Below, one piece after another: positions 26,070 through 38,454 of a stretch of 64,000 nt of DNA. Origin of the DNA: Microcebus murinus (Eukaryota > Chordata > Mammalia > Primates > Cheirogaleidae); the NCBI RefSeq assembly GCF_040939455.1, contig NC_134113.1, forward strand, positions 11,952,501 to 12,016,500, read 5' to 3'. The translations under genes were made by a program, and so were the position numbers. Under the pieces are notes generated by a model. The model worked only from the letters and a program-made list of their open reading frames with translations. It had not been told where the DNA came from and did not search any database. Every line of letters begins with the position of its first letter. The first letter of the stretch is position 1.

Positions 26070-26158
26070 GTGGTCTCAAACTTCAGGCCTCAAGCCAATT
26101 CTCCTGCCTTAGCTTCCCAAAGTGCTAGGACTATAGGCATGAGCCATCGTGCCCAACC
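26070..26158 (-). mobile_element. Alu fragment inserted in the hAT sequence
   Basis: About 90 bases of antisense Alu (CTCAAACTTCAGGCCTCAAG to CGTGCCCAACC), flanked by AGATCAGTGG and AGATCTGTGG. Confidence 0.75.
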
Positions 26159-26338
26159 AGATCTGTGGTGATATTAACAAATGTAATGGAGGGGAACAGA
26201 TCTTGCATAATGAAATGTACTGATATTTGAAAGAGCTCCATAACTCACTAAGCCAATATTTTACAAATGACTAACGTTTAATGTTACAAAATCACGGTTA
26301 AAAGATTCATACAAAGCCCATGATTGTCTAATATATTT

Positions 26339-26551
26339 TAGCGGTTCTTAAACTACGACCCAAGGGCCACATGTGGCCCACTGAGGACATTTATCCTGCT
26401 CGCCAGGTGTTTTTGCTGCCGCTGCATGTCCTGCTTAGCAGCCTACTCCTCCCAGGCCCACACTGCGCATGTGTGGAATGTGCGCCGCACTCTCCAACGG
26501 TCTGAGGGACAGTGAACTGGCCCCCTGTTTTAAAAAGTTTGAGGACCCCTG
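26339..26551. mobile_element. Short non-autonomous hAT-like element (MITE)
   Basis: 213 bases. The left end is TAGCGGTTCTTAAACTACG and the right end is GTTTGAGGACCCCTG; read inward, both resemble CAGGGGTCCTCAAACT, a known hAT-type end. The body is GC- and CpG-rich (TGCGCATGTGTGG, GTGCGCCGCAC) against a very A/T-rich background, and includes CCAACGGTCTGAGGGACAG. An 8-base target duplication is not clear. No coding capacity. Confidence 0.65.
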
Positions 26552-27062
26552 TTAGTGTAACAAAGTACAGAAAGTTAATTAATAAGGTTTTAGATTCAAC
26601 ATTGCACTTAACCTTTAAGAATCCACCATTTGTCACATTTTGGTGTATTGTCAAAGAAGACTATCCACAGTTATCTGAGGAATATATTAAAATACTTCTC
26701 TTTTCCAATTATCTGTGTGATGCCAGATTTTTCTTCATAAACTTCAATTAGAACAACATATTGCAATAAAGTAAATGCAGACAGACATTAAAGAGATCAC
26801 CAGTCTTCTAACTATATTTATTATGTTTTCAAAAATATAATTAATTTTTCATAAACATTATTTACATTAATATGTAATGTGCTTATTTAAAATTAATTTT
26901 TAAATATTTTTAAAATTTTCTAGCTTTATTTCTAATATGATGCATAATAATGGATTTGTAACCAACAGATACAAAAAGCTCTTTAAATTCTCAGTAATGT
27001 TTAACCCTTTGCACTCGTTTGCTTTTTTCTCGATTCTTTTGTTCTACTCGAAATTTAATTTT

Positions 27063-27401
<339 letters not shown>

Positions 27402-27534
27402 GATTTAATTTTTTAAATACCCCAGATTTTACAAAGCGTGTCAGTAGAATAAAAAACTGGAGTTTCTTTTCATACGAAGTTATTTATTTGGATTTTTTTA
27501 TATTTCAAATTATTAATACATTCAAAGAGTAATT

Positions 27535-27852
27535 TTAATCTCTATAATTTTTCATGGTGTGATATTTTTTGAAACATTCACCCACATGAAGACCTGGTTT
27601 ACATTCACATGTTTCGCAAATATAAATCGTCTCTCTTCTTCCTCCTTTGATTTTTCTGTTAGAACAAACAACACAATCTTTGTGTTTTTTGTTAGGGTGA
27701 GGTGTGATTATATGGAGCTTTCCATCTAAACATTGCTCTAAGTTAGTGGATAATAATCTACCCCTGGAAGTTAGTGTACCATCTCTGCATTTACATTTTA
27801 CTTGTCCTTTCATGCTAATGAAAATGAGAAAAGATATTGGAAAAATAGACAA
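27535..27852 (-). pseudogene. C-terminal fragment of a piggyBac transposase (cysteine-rich domain)
   Basis: An open minus-strand frame of 105 codons; the first ATG is at 27811-27813, 13 codons in, so 92 codons follow it. The tail GRLLSTNLEQCLDGKLH is followed by a zinc-binding module: DCVVCSNR, then ETIYICETCECK, then LHVGECFKKYHTMKNY. Zinc ligands in frame order are C60, C63, C79, C82, H89 or C84, C93 and H98, the cross-brace pattern of piggyBac C-terminal domains, which bind the transposon end. All spacings are intact. The catalytic Asp residues and the N-terminal part are missing, with a stop upstream in frame at about 27889. Transcription in the RBFOX2 direction would read it antisense. 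Confidence 0.85.
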
Positions 27853-27893
27853 AAATCTCTCTTCCTCTCCCCGCCCTCCGTGGTGAAACTACG

Positions 27894-27956
27894 TGTCAAG
27901 TGTGGCTCTACATACAAGCTGCTACCGATGCTAACCATGTAGAGTCACACTCGACA
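27894..27956. repeat. Subterminal inverted repeat of the piggyBac element
   Basis: TGTCAAGTGTGGCTCTACAT at 27894-27913 pairs with 27937-27956 (18 of 20 positions; the two differences are transitions). The loop is 23 bases. Confidence 0.85.
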
Positions 27957-28021
27957 TCTGAGTGCAAAGGGTTAAGACTTGAAAGAACTTCCTGTGTAGA
28001 GGTGGGAATGTACATAGCAGG

Positions 28022-28110
28022 TTGTTTATTTTTCTAATTGACAAATAGAATTGTATATATTTATGGTATATAGGATGATCTTCTGAGTTGGTGTCTTTGG
28101 TTGGATCAAA
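28022..28110 (-). mobile_element. L1 3' end fragment, antisense
   Basis: ATTGACAAATAGAATTGTAT and ATATTTATGGTATATAGGAT resemble the antisense 3' end of L1M elements. Confidence 0.6.
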
Positions 28111-28135
28111 TCACCCCTTGATCCCCCCCCCTTTT

Positions 28136-28411
28136 CTTTGAGACAGTCTCACTCTGTCACCCCTGGCTATAGTGCACTAGTGTCATCGTGACTCATTACA
28201 ACCTCAAACTCCTGTGTTCAGGTGATCCTCCTGCTTCAGCCTCCTGAGTAGCTGGGATTACAGCCCCGTGTCACTATGCCAGGCTAATTTTTCTATTTTT
28301 AGTAGAGACGGGCTCTCGCTCTTGCTCAGGCTGTCATTGAACTGGCCTCAAGCGATCCTCCTGCCTCGGCCTTCCAAAGTACCAGGATTACAAGCCACCG
28401 TGCCCAGACCA
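28136..28411 (-). mobile_element. Alu SINE, old
   Basis: Antisense dimer lacking the strepsirrhine linker; both arms are shortened by small deletions. Confidence 0.85.
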
Positions 28412-28724
28412 GATGGCTCTTCTGAAACAATAATACTCTATAAGAGAGATTGATAAAGGCTAAGTTATATAGGACTTTGAATGCAAGGCCAAAGAATTGG
28501 AAAATTTAGACTCTAAATAGTTGGGGATCATTTGAAATATTTGAACAGAGTTGTTGAATTGAAAGCAGAAATTTGAGGAAATAGCGGAGTGGTCCACCTT
28601 ACTGTATTAGCTAGGTTTTATAGCCCAAATTAGCAGATCTTCAAGTAAATAAAGTTATCTAAATAAAGATAACTCAGATCCCATGTTGCCCATCATTCTC
28701 AGAGGTTTTTGTTTTGGGGGGTTC

Positions 28725-29300
28725 TTTTTTTTTTTTTTTTTTTGCTTTGTTACACACCCTTTCTCTGAAATTGAAGCCCATTTTTCTTTTACTTCTCTAT
28801 TATCATTTGGAGTTGCCCATTGAATTCTTTATTGATAACACTTGAAAGGTGCCTTGCAGATTGATGACCCACTAAAAACATAGCCAAAAAGTTATAGCCC
28901 TTTGCAGTGGGTCCATTTGTCCAAATGAGGATTTCTGGAACATAATGGAAAAATGGGGCCGAAGTCCATCTATTGTATTGTGTAATGTTGGACCATATTA
29001 TCTTCGACCTGCACATCAGTATCATTAGCATGTTCTGTTTCTGGGCTAGAAGTAGAGGTCTGGGACTGCAGAGGAACATATTCATCCAGCTGTCCACTTT
29101 TCTAAGAGAGGCTCTCGTTTTTCCTTCCAAGTAATAAAAGGTAGGGTACACTGAACCTACCTGAAATAGCTACATCATGTGTATCAGTTTACCTTTAAAG
29201 ATAATTACATGTATCCTTCAGCTCCAAAGTTTTGATGCCTCTGAGCAGCTTGGCAGTTTCCAAGCTGGATCCATAAGGAAGCTCTAGCCTGGTCTAAGTA
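28725..29300 (-). pseudogene. Possible processed retrocopy with poly-A tail (parent unknown)
   Basis: Read on the minus strand, a non-repeat sequence ends in about 19 A (28725-28743 as T on plus). It includes a 120-codon open frame (28789-29151) and, in another frame, a hydrophilic Ser/Thr-rich stretch interrupted by stops. An AATAAA lies about 90 bases before the A-run, farther than usual. No target duplication was found and I recognise no parent gene. It could equally be unique sequence next to a T-run. Confidence 0.3.
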
Positions 29301-29689
29301 AGAAAGCAAGAGCTGCCACAGAAAACCCACATAGAACTAGGCATGGATATTTTTGAATGGAGAAAAACTGCCCTTTGGATGATATAAATCCCAAGATGCC
29401 CTTTCAACACATTGTTAATATGACTAACTTCATAACTATTGATTCTTCTGCTTTGCATACCTTTATTTATTTATTGACTTACCCCCAGTGCCCAAAGAAA
29501 CTAAACTAAAAAATTGCCAGGAACAGTAATGTTGTACTCTACTGACCCTTACTGCTCTACTGTCTTACTTATGGTAGGGATGAAGAAGTAATAAGGATTA
29601 TTTTGAGGGCATGTTTTCTTTAACTTGTCTACATTATTCATAAATATTTTATATGAATAAACTCTGATCAGAATCATTGAAGTTTAAAG

Positions 29690-29825
29690 CTTAAAAGGAT
29701 TTTTAGAAATCACATTCCTTTTACAGCTGAGGTCAGTAGTGTTAAGTGACTTGAGCAAAGGGTACAGGTAGCTAGTTACAGATCTGAGCCTCAGGAAATC
29801 TCAGTCAAGTGCTTTTTTTCTGCTT
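29690..29825 (+). mobile_element. MIR SINE fragment
   Basis: CCTTTTACAGCTGAGGTCAG, GTTAAGTGACTTGAGCAAAG and CAGATCTGAGCCTCAGG fit the MIR core. Confidence 0.65.
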
Positions 29826-29981
29826 ATCCATGTGAATAATGATAAAAAATAAATAAAAGACATCCATAGAGATAGTCCTACCATCTTAGCTTCCACTTAC
29901 TCTTCAACTTTAAAGCCAAGAACTCCAGCTTGAACATACAAACAGGTTTCTCTTATTCTAAAATGTGCGTTAAAATAATAA

Positions 29982-30098
29982 AGCCAGGTGCAGTGATGTG
30001 GTCCTGTAGTCCCAGCTACTCAGGAGAACATTGAGATCGTTTTTCCAATCAATCAATCAGCAAGACATAATGAGACCCTATCTCCAATAAATAAATAA
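29982..30098 (+). mobile_element. Degenerate Alu-like fragment
   Basis: GCCAGGTGCAGTGATGTGG, CTGTAGTCCCAGCTACTCAG and GAGACCCTATCTCCAATAAA keep Alu order, but much of the middle is lost. Confidence 0.6.
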
Positions 30099-30291
30099 GG
30101 AAGCAAGCAAGCTTGAAGTGCTAACAAATCTAGTTGATGTTTCAACATGAATTGTAGTTCCTCTTTTATAAGGCATTATACAATGACATAATGAAAAGTA
30201 TCCCAGCCCACTTTCTAAAATATTATACGGAAAAACTGAATTTTTAAAAAGCGATTTTTCTAAAAAAACTATTTATATTATATAATATTAG

Positions 30292-30535
30292 GTTAGAGAG
30301 TGTGAGCCCTGGAAATCAGGTTGAGCTGGTTCACCTCTCAGCTCCTTCCCTAGCTAAATGTATAACCATGAAAAGAATTATAACTCTAATGCTCATTTTC
30401 CTCATCTTGGAAAAATGATGAGACTAGTTCCTCCCTCATAGGGTTGTTGTCGGGACTAGATAAGAAAATAAATATCAAGTATGATGCCTGGCACATAGTA
30501 AATGCTCAATAAATATTGGCTATGATACTATTATT
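30292..30535 (-). mobile_element. MIR SINE, antisense
   Basis: Antisense MIR with TCATTTTCCTCATCTTGG, CTCATAGGGTTGTTGTCGGG and CCTGGCACATAGTAAATGCT. Confidence 0.85.
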
Positions 30536-30568
30536 ATGTAATTATTTTATTTCAAAGAAAGTGTTATA

Positions 30569-30901
<333 letters not shown>

Positions 30902-31199
30902 AAAGAAAGTGTTATAGACAGTCCCTGGCTTACAGAACAATCTATATTAACAAGCCACCCAACTGTAACTCTTTTCTTTTTTGCCATTTTCTTCCCTCAT
31001 GCCCTTCAAAGCTTGTGTCTTAAAATCCATTCTGATAAAAACAGTGTTTTTTGCAAAATGGATTTTACAGCCTACTCTAATTTAATGAATGAACAAACAA
31101 ATTAGTGAATAGATAATATGTGTAAATGTATGCTTGGGATGAAAAGTGAGTTCTCCCTCTTAGAAATTCACAAGAAACCTATTTATTAACTTTGCTTAG

Positions 31200-31310
31200 T
31201 TCAGTGTTTCCCAAATTTATTTCACCGTGAAACCCATTTTCTACAGAGTACCAGTTAACATCCTACAGAACTGGTGTTCCACCCTTTGGGAAGTGCCTCT
31301 ATGATTTTTG
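31200..31310 (+). mobile_element. hAT-type MER fragment
   Basis: CAGTGTTTCCCAAATTTATT and CATCCTACAGAACTGGTGTT resemble short Charlie-related MERs. Confidence 0.5.
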
Positions 31311-31488
31311 AAGCATGCAAGCTGCACACATCATTTAGATGCCTTCAAGTTATTTTGCCTGTGTTGTTTCCATTTGATTTTCTTCATTATAAAATATATC
31401 ATAGTCTTACTTTAATCAAATTTGAATCATTCTGATTTGAAGTAGTGATATAAAAAAATTAATGAAGTTTCACTGTTGTGCAAATTTT

Positions 31489-31824
<336 letters not shown>

Positions 31825-32489
31825 TGTCATGCAAATTTTGAATCAGTGTGAATCTCTCCAAATGAAAACTTGTTAATGATTGCCTAATTTCAAAACCATA
31901 TGAATTGCATGGCAATTAACATGGAAGCTCTACTTTTAGCAATTAATAGAGATATCTATCTTTTGATAGATTTAGTCTTGAATTCTGCCATGTTCAGAAC
32001 CATGTCCCTTGCACTAAATGTTACTGACTTTGTAACATTGTGAAAATACCTATTGAGCGTTTGAAGGAAATTCATTTAGACCCCCTATCCAAAAGAAATT
32101 GAGCCCAACTAAGAATGATTTATACTTTTGTTCTTAAAACCATGAGATCCACAGAGAATGCTGTAGGAGATGAAACTTTATGTAACTGGTTTTTCTTATA
32201 TAAAATCATAAAATTTATAACTTAAATTATTTCTAATTGTGGAGTGGATAATAGTAATATCAGATTAAATATGATTTTTTCCTTCACCAAGCCAATAATT
32301 TGAAGTGAATGTACTTTTCATCCCATTTCTGACTTCTATAAGACTTCCAACCATATTTTAAATACAAACATAAATATTTGTTTACAGTTGTACCTGTATA
32401 TAATCATTAAAGCAACTAAATGTTCTTTGTGTTTTAATATTTAAGGATTTAGAATCTGACATCCCAAAATACTTTTTTCTTTTTTTAAA

Positions 32490-32740
32490 CTTTTAATTTT
32501 AAATTTAGAGTAAAGTTGCAAAACTAGTAAAGTTCTTGGATACTTTTCACCCAGCTTCCCCTAATGTCAACAGCTTACATAGCCATAGTACAATTTTTAA
32601 AACCAGGCGATAAGAAGTATTGGTATAACACTATTAGATATAGACCTTATTTAAATTTCATGAGTTTTTTTCAGTATGTTTATATTTTCTGTTCTGAATC
32701 CAATGCAGGGTCCCACATTGTCTTTAGTTGTCATGTCTCC
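32490..32740 (-). mobile_element. L1 3' region fragment, antisense
   Basis: TAGAGTAAAGTTGCAAAACT, TTTTCACCCAGCTTCCCCTA and CAGGGTCCCACATTGTC are typical antisense L1M 3' UTR. Confidence 0.7.
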
Positions 32741-33379
32741 TATCCCAAAATATTTAGTATCCTCAACTTATATCTGAAGGAGTTCTAGGCTCTAAAGAAT
32801 AGAGAGAGGGGAAAAAACCTTCTATTTATAGACTTGCCATAGATGATAACCATGTCTCATTTCCAATTTCTTCTGCTTATTCTATTTCAACCTTTCATAT
32901 ATGCATTGAGAAGGGGCTGTAATACAGTTTCTCCTTCACTTGAAATACAAAAGTTATTTTGGAAGCACTTGTTTCCTAAAATGTTTTATACATATCAACT
33001 TAAAACAAGCATAGGCTTTGTTGCTGTGTTTTGCTGCCTTGATTAAAATACATACATATACTATCATAACATGTTATTAAGTACTTATTAGTTCCAGGTC
33101 ACTTTTGCTTTTTTGCTTACACCACAGAAATTTCAAAAGTTTCAGAAACTGATGGCATCAGTTAAAAAATTGGAAGACTCTTCTCTGGATTTGCTCAAGA
33201 AGAAAAACTTAAAGAACAAATTGCTTACTTAACAACCTAGAATGAATTACCAGGTCATCAAACCCCCAACCTCACCCACTGAGAACTTCCAATTTGTTTT
33301 CTAGCCACCTGCGCCCCCTCAATTCTTAATCATGAACAGACAATCAAGGATTACTAGATACCTGAGGAAAGCCTACAAC

Positions 33380-34620
33380 ATGGAAAAATAGATAACAAAA
33401 ATGAAAAAAGGAAGCCTTGTTGGAGTAGACTTCCCAAAGAAACTACCAAAATAATGATTTATATCCTCAGAGAGATAAGAAAAGATACTGTATCCACTTA
33501 ATAATGAAATGATAGGTTTTTAGAGAAGGGTGTTGAGTTTCAGAAAAGGAAAATGACCCCTTTAAATTAAAAACATGGCAACAAAATGAAAAACTTCATT
33601 GGTGAGCCCGAAAATGAAATTGCCCCCACAATTCCAAAATCCAAAAAGTTCTGAGAATCATGATTTTTTCATAAATTGGCAACAAAGCCAACCTTTTTAT
33701 AGTTTTTATAGGTTTTACTAAAGAAATATCATTGCTCCAGGTATCTTGGGGCGGGATGGGGATATTACATTTTGGATTATATCCCTAAAATTCTAAAAAT
33801 TCTGAATTCTGATACACATTTGTCCCCAGATGTTTCAAATATGAGATTAAGGGCCTATATCCAAGAAAATAGAGCCAAAAGGCAGAGAGATGGAAAATAC
33901 AAGAGAAGAGAGAAGAAAACTGAGGACTAGTCAGAAGATATCTAATAATGCAAGTTCCAGAAAGATAAAATGTGTAGGGTGGGAATCATCACCAAAATAA
34001 TTCAAGAAAACTGCCCAGGACTTGAAGTACATTAATTTTCTACTTGAAAGAGACCACAGAATTCTCAGCAAAATAGATGAAAATAAAATAAGCCCACTCT
34101 AAGATATATCACTATAGGTACTATTGTAGAACACTGGACATATTTGGATAAACCTACAAACCAAGAGAAAAAGTCTCATACGAGGAGGTAGAAATCATGT
34201 CTTCAGATTTCTCAGCAGCAAGACTAAAAGCTAGAAGATACTTGTGAGTTGCCTTCAAAATTCTGAAAGTTTTTTTTTTCCCCAAGCTAGAATTCCATAC
34301 CCAGCCAAACTATCATTAAAATGGGATGGTTAAATAGATGTTTTCAGACATGGATCAGATTCTCAAAAGATTTACTGTGCTAAATTGAATTTCCTATTTC
34401 CTTTAGCCTCATAGAGGTGAAAATATGAAATGAAGACATCTGCGGGGGAAAAAGAAAAAAAAATATTGAAGAAAATGGATAATCCATAAATCAAAATATT
34501 ATTCTTGAATTCATCAAGAGTTTCCTTAGTATCTCAGATTATGTTTTCAGACTAAGGAAAGAGATTTGAAAAGTCATACTTTATCTTTGTCATCCAGAGC
34601 TCCCTTTCAGACCATGACAA
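33380..34620 (+). mobile_element. Old L1 or HAL1 fragment, 5'/ORF1 region
   Basis: A-rich sense sequence with CCAGAAAGATAAAATGTG, TCTCAGCAGCAAGACTAAAA, GCTAGAAGATACTTGTG and GAATTCCATACCCAGCCAAA, which follow the order of old L1/HAL1 5' regions. No open frame remains. Confidence 0.55.
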
Positions 34621-34784
34621 AACATTGTCCACAGTGTATAAATAGTTAAATGTTTCCATTGTTTCATAGGGGAAAGAGTCAGAAAAATGAATCTATTTCC
34701 CAGTTGTTGAATATAAGAATCTTAGAAGTTTGAAGTCATTAAAAAAAACCCAAAAACACTTTTAGTCCTCATTTCTAGCATGAG

Positions 34785-35120
34785 GGTTTGAGCTTAAAAA
34801 TCCGATTTGCTATTAAATGTAAACGGCACCAGGCTCCCCGTGCAGTGTTGACAGATAGCTCGACCACACTCTCAAGATGAGTTGTTGGAAGAATAGATGT
34901 ATAGGCTTTAGCTGTATGATTGCATCAGGCCGGCACTGCTGCCAGTCCTCACTGTAAACTGTCAGTAAACAGACTCCAGCATCTTCTGTTTCATCTCCTG
35001 CCCAGTGGATACATTAGGTCAGAGAATGACCACAAAAGGGAAAAACACAACCTTGGGAGGTTGTTTATACAGTCAGCAAAGTTGCTCACCAGCTAACAAT
35101 AGAAAATAACACAAACCAGT
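34785..35120. other. Repeat-free intronic stretch
   Basis: Mixed-composition sequence with no repeat I recognise, containing CTGTAAACTGTCAGTAAACAG. It may be conserved non-coding DNA; sequence alone cannot prove it. Confidence 0.3.
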
Positions 35121-35789
35121 GCCATTACAAACTGAGATTTTTCTTAGAACAGTTTAACTGTCTACTTTTCACGAAGATAAGGCCTAAAAACTTATTTCTC
35201 TCTGATTTGTACATTTTAGCAACTTGTAGTCTGTATTGGGATAAACTTAAAGTGAAAATCCCAGGTGAGAGATACAATCTCATTTAATTACATTAACATA
35301 GTATGACCAATATTTCCTATTCCTATTTTCCACTATATACAGAAAACCACTTTTCAGCCCTTTTGAGTATCAGTTTAGCAATTATCTGGCTTTTTTCCCA
35401 ATTAAATGTCAGTGTGCCTTTGCAGGTTTTCTTTCTCTCCTTTCTGTTTCCCTTCATAGCCTGACCAACCATGTCACCTCTAGTGTAGCCTTCCCCATCT
35501 CTTACTGAGGAGACTCTTGCTCCATCAGATGAGAGTCCTAAGGTGAGAGGGAAGTAAAGACCTATAGATGAGGGCTTAGAGATAGGGAAGTGGAGAGTCA
35601 ATGTTTGTTGGGTCCAGTGAAGTCAAATAATTGTTGTGGTGGGGATTTTTGAGTATACAAACTGAAAAAAATAATATTGTCTGTTTAAAAAGTAGGTGTT
35701 TGAATTAGTCATTTTGGTCGTAGAGCAGTTTCAGGTGGTGACACCAGCAAGATAAAATATTTGTGTTAAAAATCTGAGAGCTGGAATAC

Positions 35790-36605
35790 AGACCATGAAA
35801 AAGTAATTGTAATACATCTATCAAAGGACTCATATCCAAAATTTATAAGGAACTACAAATCATAAGCAAAAACCAGTCAACCTCATAGAGAATGGGCAAA
35901 AGATTTGCAGAAATTTCACAGAAGTTATCAAAATGTTCAGTGATCCCATGAAAAGGTGATAAATTTTATTAATCATTAGGAAAATACAAATTAAAGCCAC
36001 AATAGGATGCTACTAACCAGAATAGTTAAAATGAAAACAACAATACTTACAGATAGCTACAACTCTTACACAGTTGATGGGAGTATAAGTTAGTACAGCC
36101 ACTTTGGAGAACTGGCAGTATTATTAAGGCCGAATATACACATAACCTTGACCTAGCAAATCTGCTCCTAGATAGATATAGATATATAGAGATAGAAATA
36201 TAGACATAGATATATACCCAACAGAAATACTTGCTTGAGCGTTCTTAATATCCCAAACTGGAACCAGTTCAAATAAATTCTGTATTTATACAATGGAATA
36301 AGAATGGGTAAATTATAACAGTATGTGTGGGTTACATAAATATAATGTGGGAAAGATGCCAAATACAGAAAAAGTACATACTCTATGATTCCTTTTTTTT
36401 TAAATTACGTTTTAAAATGGTAAAACTAATCTATGGAGTTGGAAGTTAGGATAGTGGTGACCTTTTGGTAGGGGAACAGTGACTGGAGTGGGCCCCTAGA
36501 GTGTCCCTGGAATCCTGTTTCTTGATCTAATTTGATGGTTGCGTGCGTATACTTTCTTTGTGAAAATTCATTCAGCTCTTTGCGTATGATTTGTGCATTT
36601 TTTTA
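35790..36605 (+). mobile_element. L1 3' part (ORF2 end and 3' UTR)
   Basis: Diverged ORF2 end: AAAGGACTCATATCCAAAAT, GAATGGGCAAAAGATTTGCA and AGCCACTTTGGAGAACTGGC, then L1-type 3' UTR. An (AGAT/ATAG)n repeat has expanded inside it. Confidence 0.85.
36172..36218 (+). repeat. Imperfect (AGATAT)n/(GATA)n repeat
   Basis: Simple repeat within the L1 fragment. Confidence 0.85.
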
Positions 36606-37049
36606 ATCCAGCCCAGGTTCTGATCTGATGTGATTTTTATCTATGTATGTTAAACTTCAGTTTAAAAATTACATTAGATCAGAAGGCTTGAGAATTTTGG
36701 AAATGATAGTTCATTTTTTCCACTTGGCAGATATCCCTAGAATTAAAGATTTCATACTTTAAAAAAAATGAGTGTTCACCACATACTGGAAAATTAACCA
36801 GTATGGCTTCTGACCTTAAATTAAGTCTTCAGGGCAGCAAAGAAATATCAAGAGCAACAGATAAGTACCTTGGGCAACATACTTTAAAGTAATCATTAAT
36901 TTTCATTAATCTTCCCACTTCACATACACTATGACAGGATACATGCACTACATATATATATAAAACTGTGGTTTGGCACATGTAGAATCAATTTTTTTAA
37001 CTTTCCTCAGAGGGGTACACCATCATCTCACATATCTGGTGGTTTTAAA

Positions 37050-37500
37050 GTTTGGTTGAAGAGAGAGTTTTATGTGATCCAGCTGTGAGATGTATGAGCC
37101 AAGTTTGAAGGTGCTTGAATGAGCATTAGTTGTAATTGATGCTTATTGCTTTGACTGCATGTTGGTGTCCATGATGCTGTTTTAGTGACTTAGTGAGTTT
37201 CATCTTTGAATGGAATTTGTTTTGTTTAGTCTGCATTATGCCCAAATTGATGATTGAAAACCTTACACTTTCGCAGAACATTGCTTTGTAGTTCTTCCCT
37301 TTTCTGCTATTTTTATATCGCATGAATCATGGCACATTTAAGCCATCTGCAAGGGCTGAATGGAATGAGATAAAAAGCTGCCATCGATTAGATTGACACT
37401 TGAAAAGCTAGTATTCATTTGGAGTTTATTCCTGATTATCCTTTATATTTTAAAGTTTCAAACTTCATTTCAAGATGGTTGCTAACATGTCTGAGCCAGA
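37050..37500. other. Repeat-free intronic stretch with a UGCAUG
   Basis: No repeat recognised. It contains TGCATG at 37156-37161 and lies 1.0-1.4 kb upstream of exon B. Confidence 0.3.
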
Positions 37501-38448
37501 AGTATCTCTGATTCATAGCTTCTTTTAGCCTGAACATTGGGTCAAAGAGTAGGGGATTCATATCTGTTATGAACTCATTTCTGTCTTGATTGAGAGAGTA
37601 AGAACAGCAAGTTCCACTTCTGTTTTAAAAGTATGTTGGTTTAATTAGTTCAGCAAGCCATCCTGTTTGGGATGTACTTCATAGAGAATAGTAAAAATGT
37701 AAGGTTCTTAAATTGCCAGTTAGATTCTCTAAATGCACTTTGCTCTGGGCTGCAGAAGGATGGGTTCCCCTATGATAATGTTAACTGGAATTGCATAAAT
37801 TAGGGAGGAGAGTACAAATTTGTTTCAGAGTGAGAAGTTTCTTCAGTTTTCAGGCAAATTGATCATTGTCACTAGATTTCTTTTCTTCATAAATAATATC
37901 ATTATAATAATACTTTGGCAAACTGGTAGTAATAAACTCTAGAACTAATTGAGGGAATGAAATATAAAAATATCCCCTTATTTCCTTGAGAGAGCCTGAG
38001 ATAATAGACCAAAAAATATAGTGACCTCCACAACTAAGTACAACAGACTCTCTATTTTCAAAATAGAAAGATCTCAAAAATAGAAAGCTCTACTAAGAAT
38101 CTAAGAATAAAGGTACTATTTTTACATCTTCAGTTATAATAGCTCCATGTGCTCTTAAGCAAGTCACTTAGTGTTTCTCTGTCCATTATCTCCCATTTTG
38201 CTAATGTACTATAAATACTCAAAAGACCAAAATTTTTTTTGTAGGTTATAGCATTTGGAACATAGGTAACATCTTTGGATTTTTTTTCTTTTTTTCTTTT
38301 TTTTTTCTTTGAAGGGACAGCTATAATTTTTGCTTAAAGGTACCGACCCTGTTTAGGAATGATTCAGTGGGAGAGGACTTTAAACATTTTACATAATTCT
38401 TGTGAAGTAATTGTGTTTATTTTTCAAGTGTTGTTTTATTTCTTTGTT

Positions 38449-38454
38449 TAGCAG
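38449..38454 (+). promoter_or_regulatory. RBFOX2: NAGNAG tandem 3' splice site of exon B
   Basis: The acceptor reads TTTAGCAG|ACA. Using the first AG (ending 38451) keeps Gln before TEGG; using the second (ending 38454) removes that one codon without changing frame. RBFOX2 proteins normally show QTEGG, so the proximal AG is taken as the exon start. Confidence 0.6.

Larger units (their letters stand above)
25480..26830 (+). pseudogene. Decayed hAT-type transposase sequence (ZBED/FAM200-like)
   Basis: Sense-strand sequence whose pieces resemble the transposase genes of the hAT superfamily (Buster/ZBED5/FAM200-like group). The clearest part is at about 26640-26750, which reads KEDYPQLSEEYIKILLFS and then NYLCDARFFF, matching the hAT C-terminal dimerisation motif (YPQLSE...ILLPF...YLCE...F). 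Upstream, blocks such as CATCAAGATATTTTCATTG and GATATCTGGCAGACATTTTC have the same relatives. Frames are broken by stops and indels, and two later insertions (an Alu monomer at 26070 and a short hAT-like element at 26339) split it. It is not functional. It could be an old autonomous transposon or a retrocopy of a domesticated hAT gene; the ends were not found. Confidence 0.65.
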
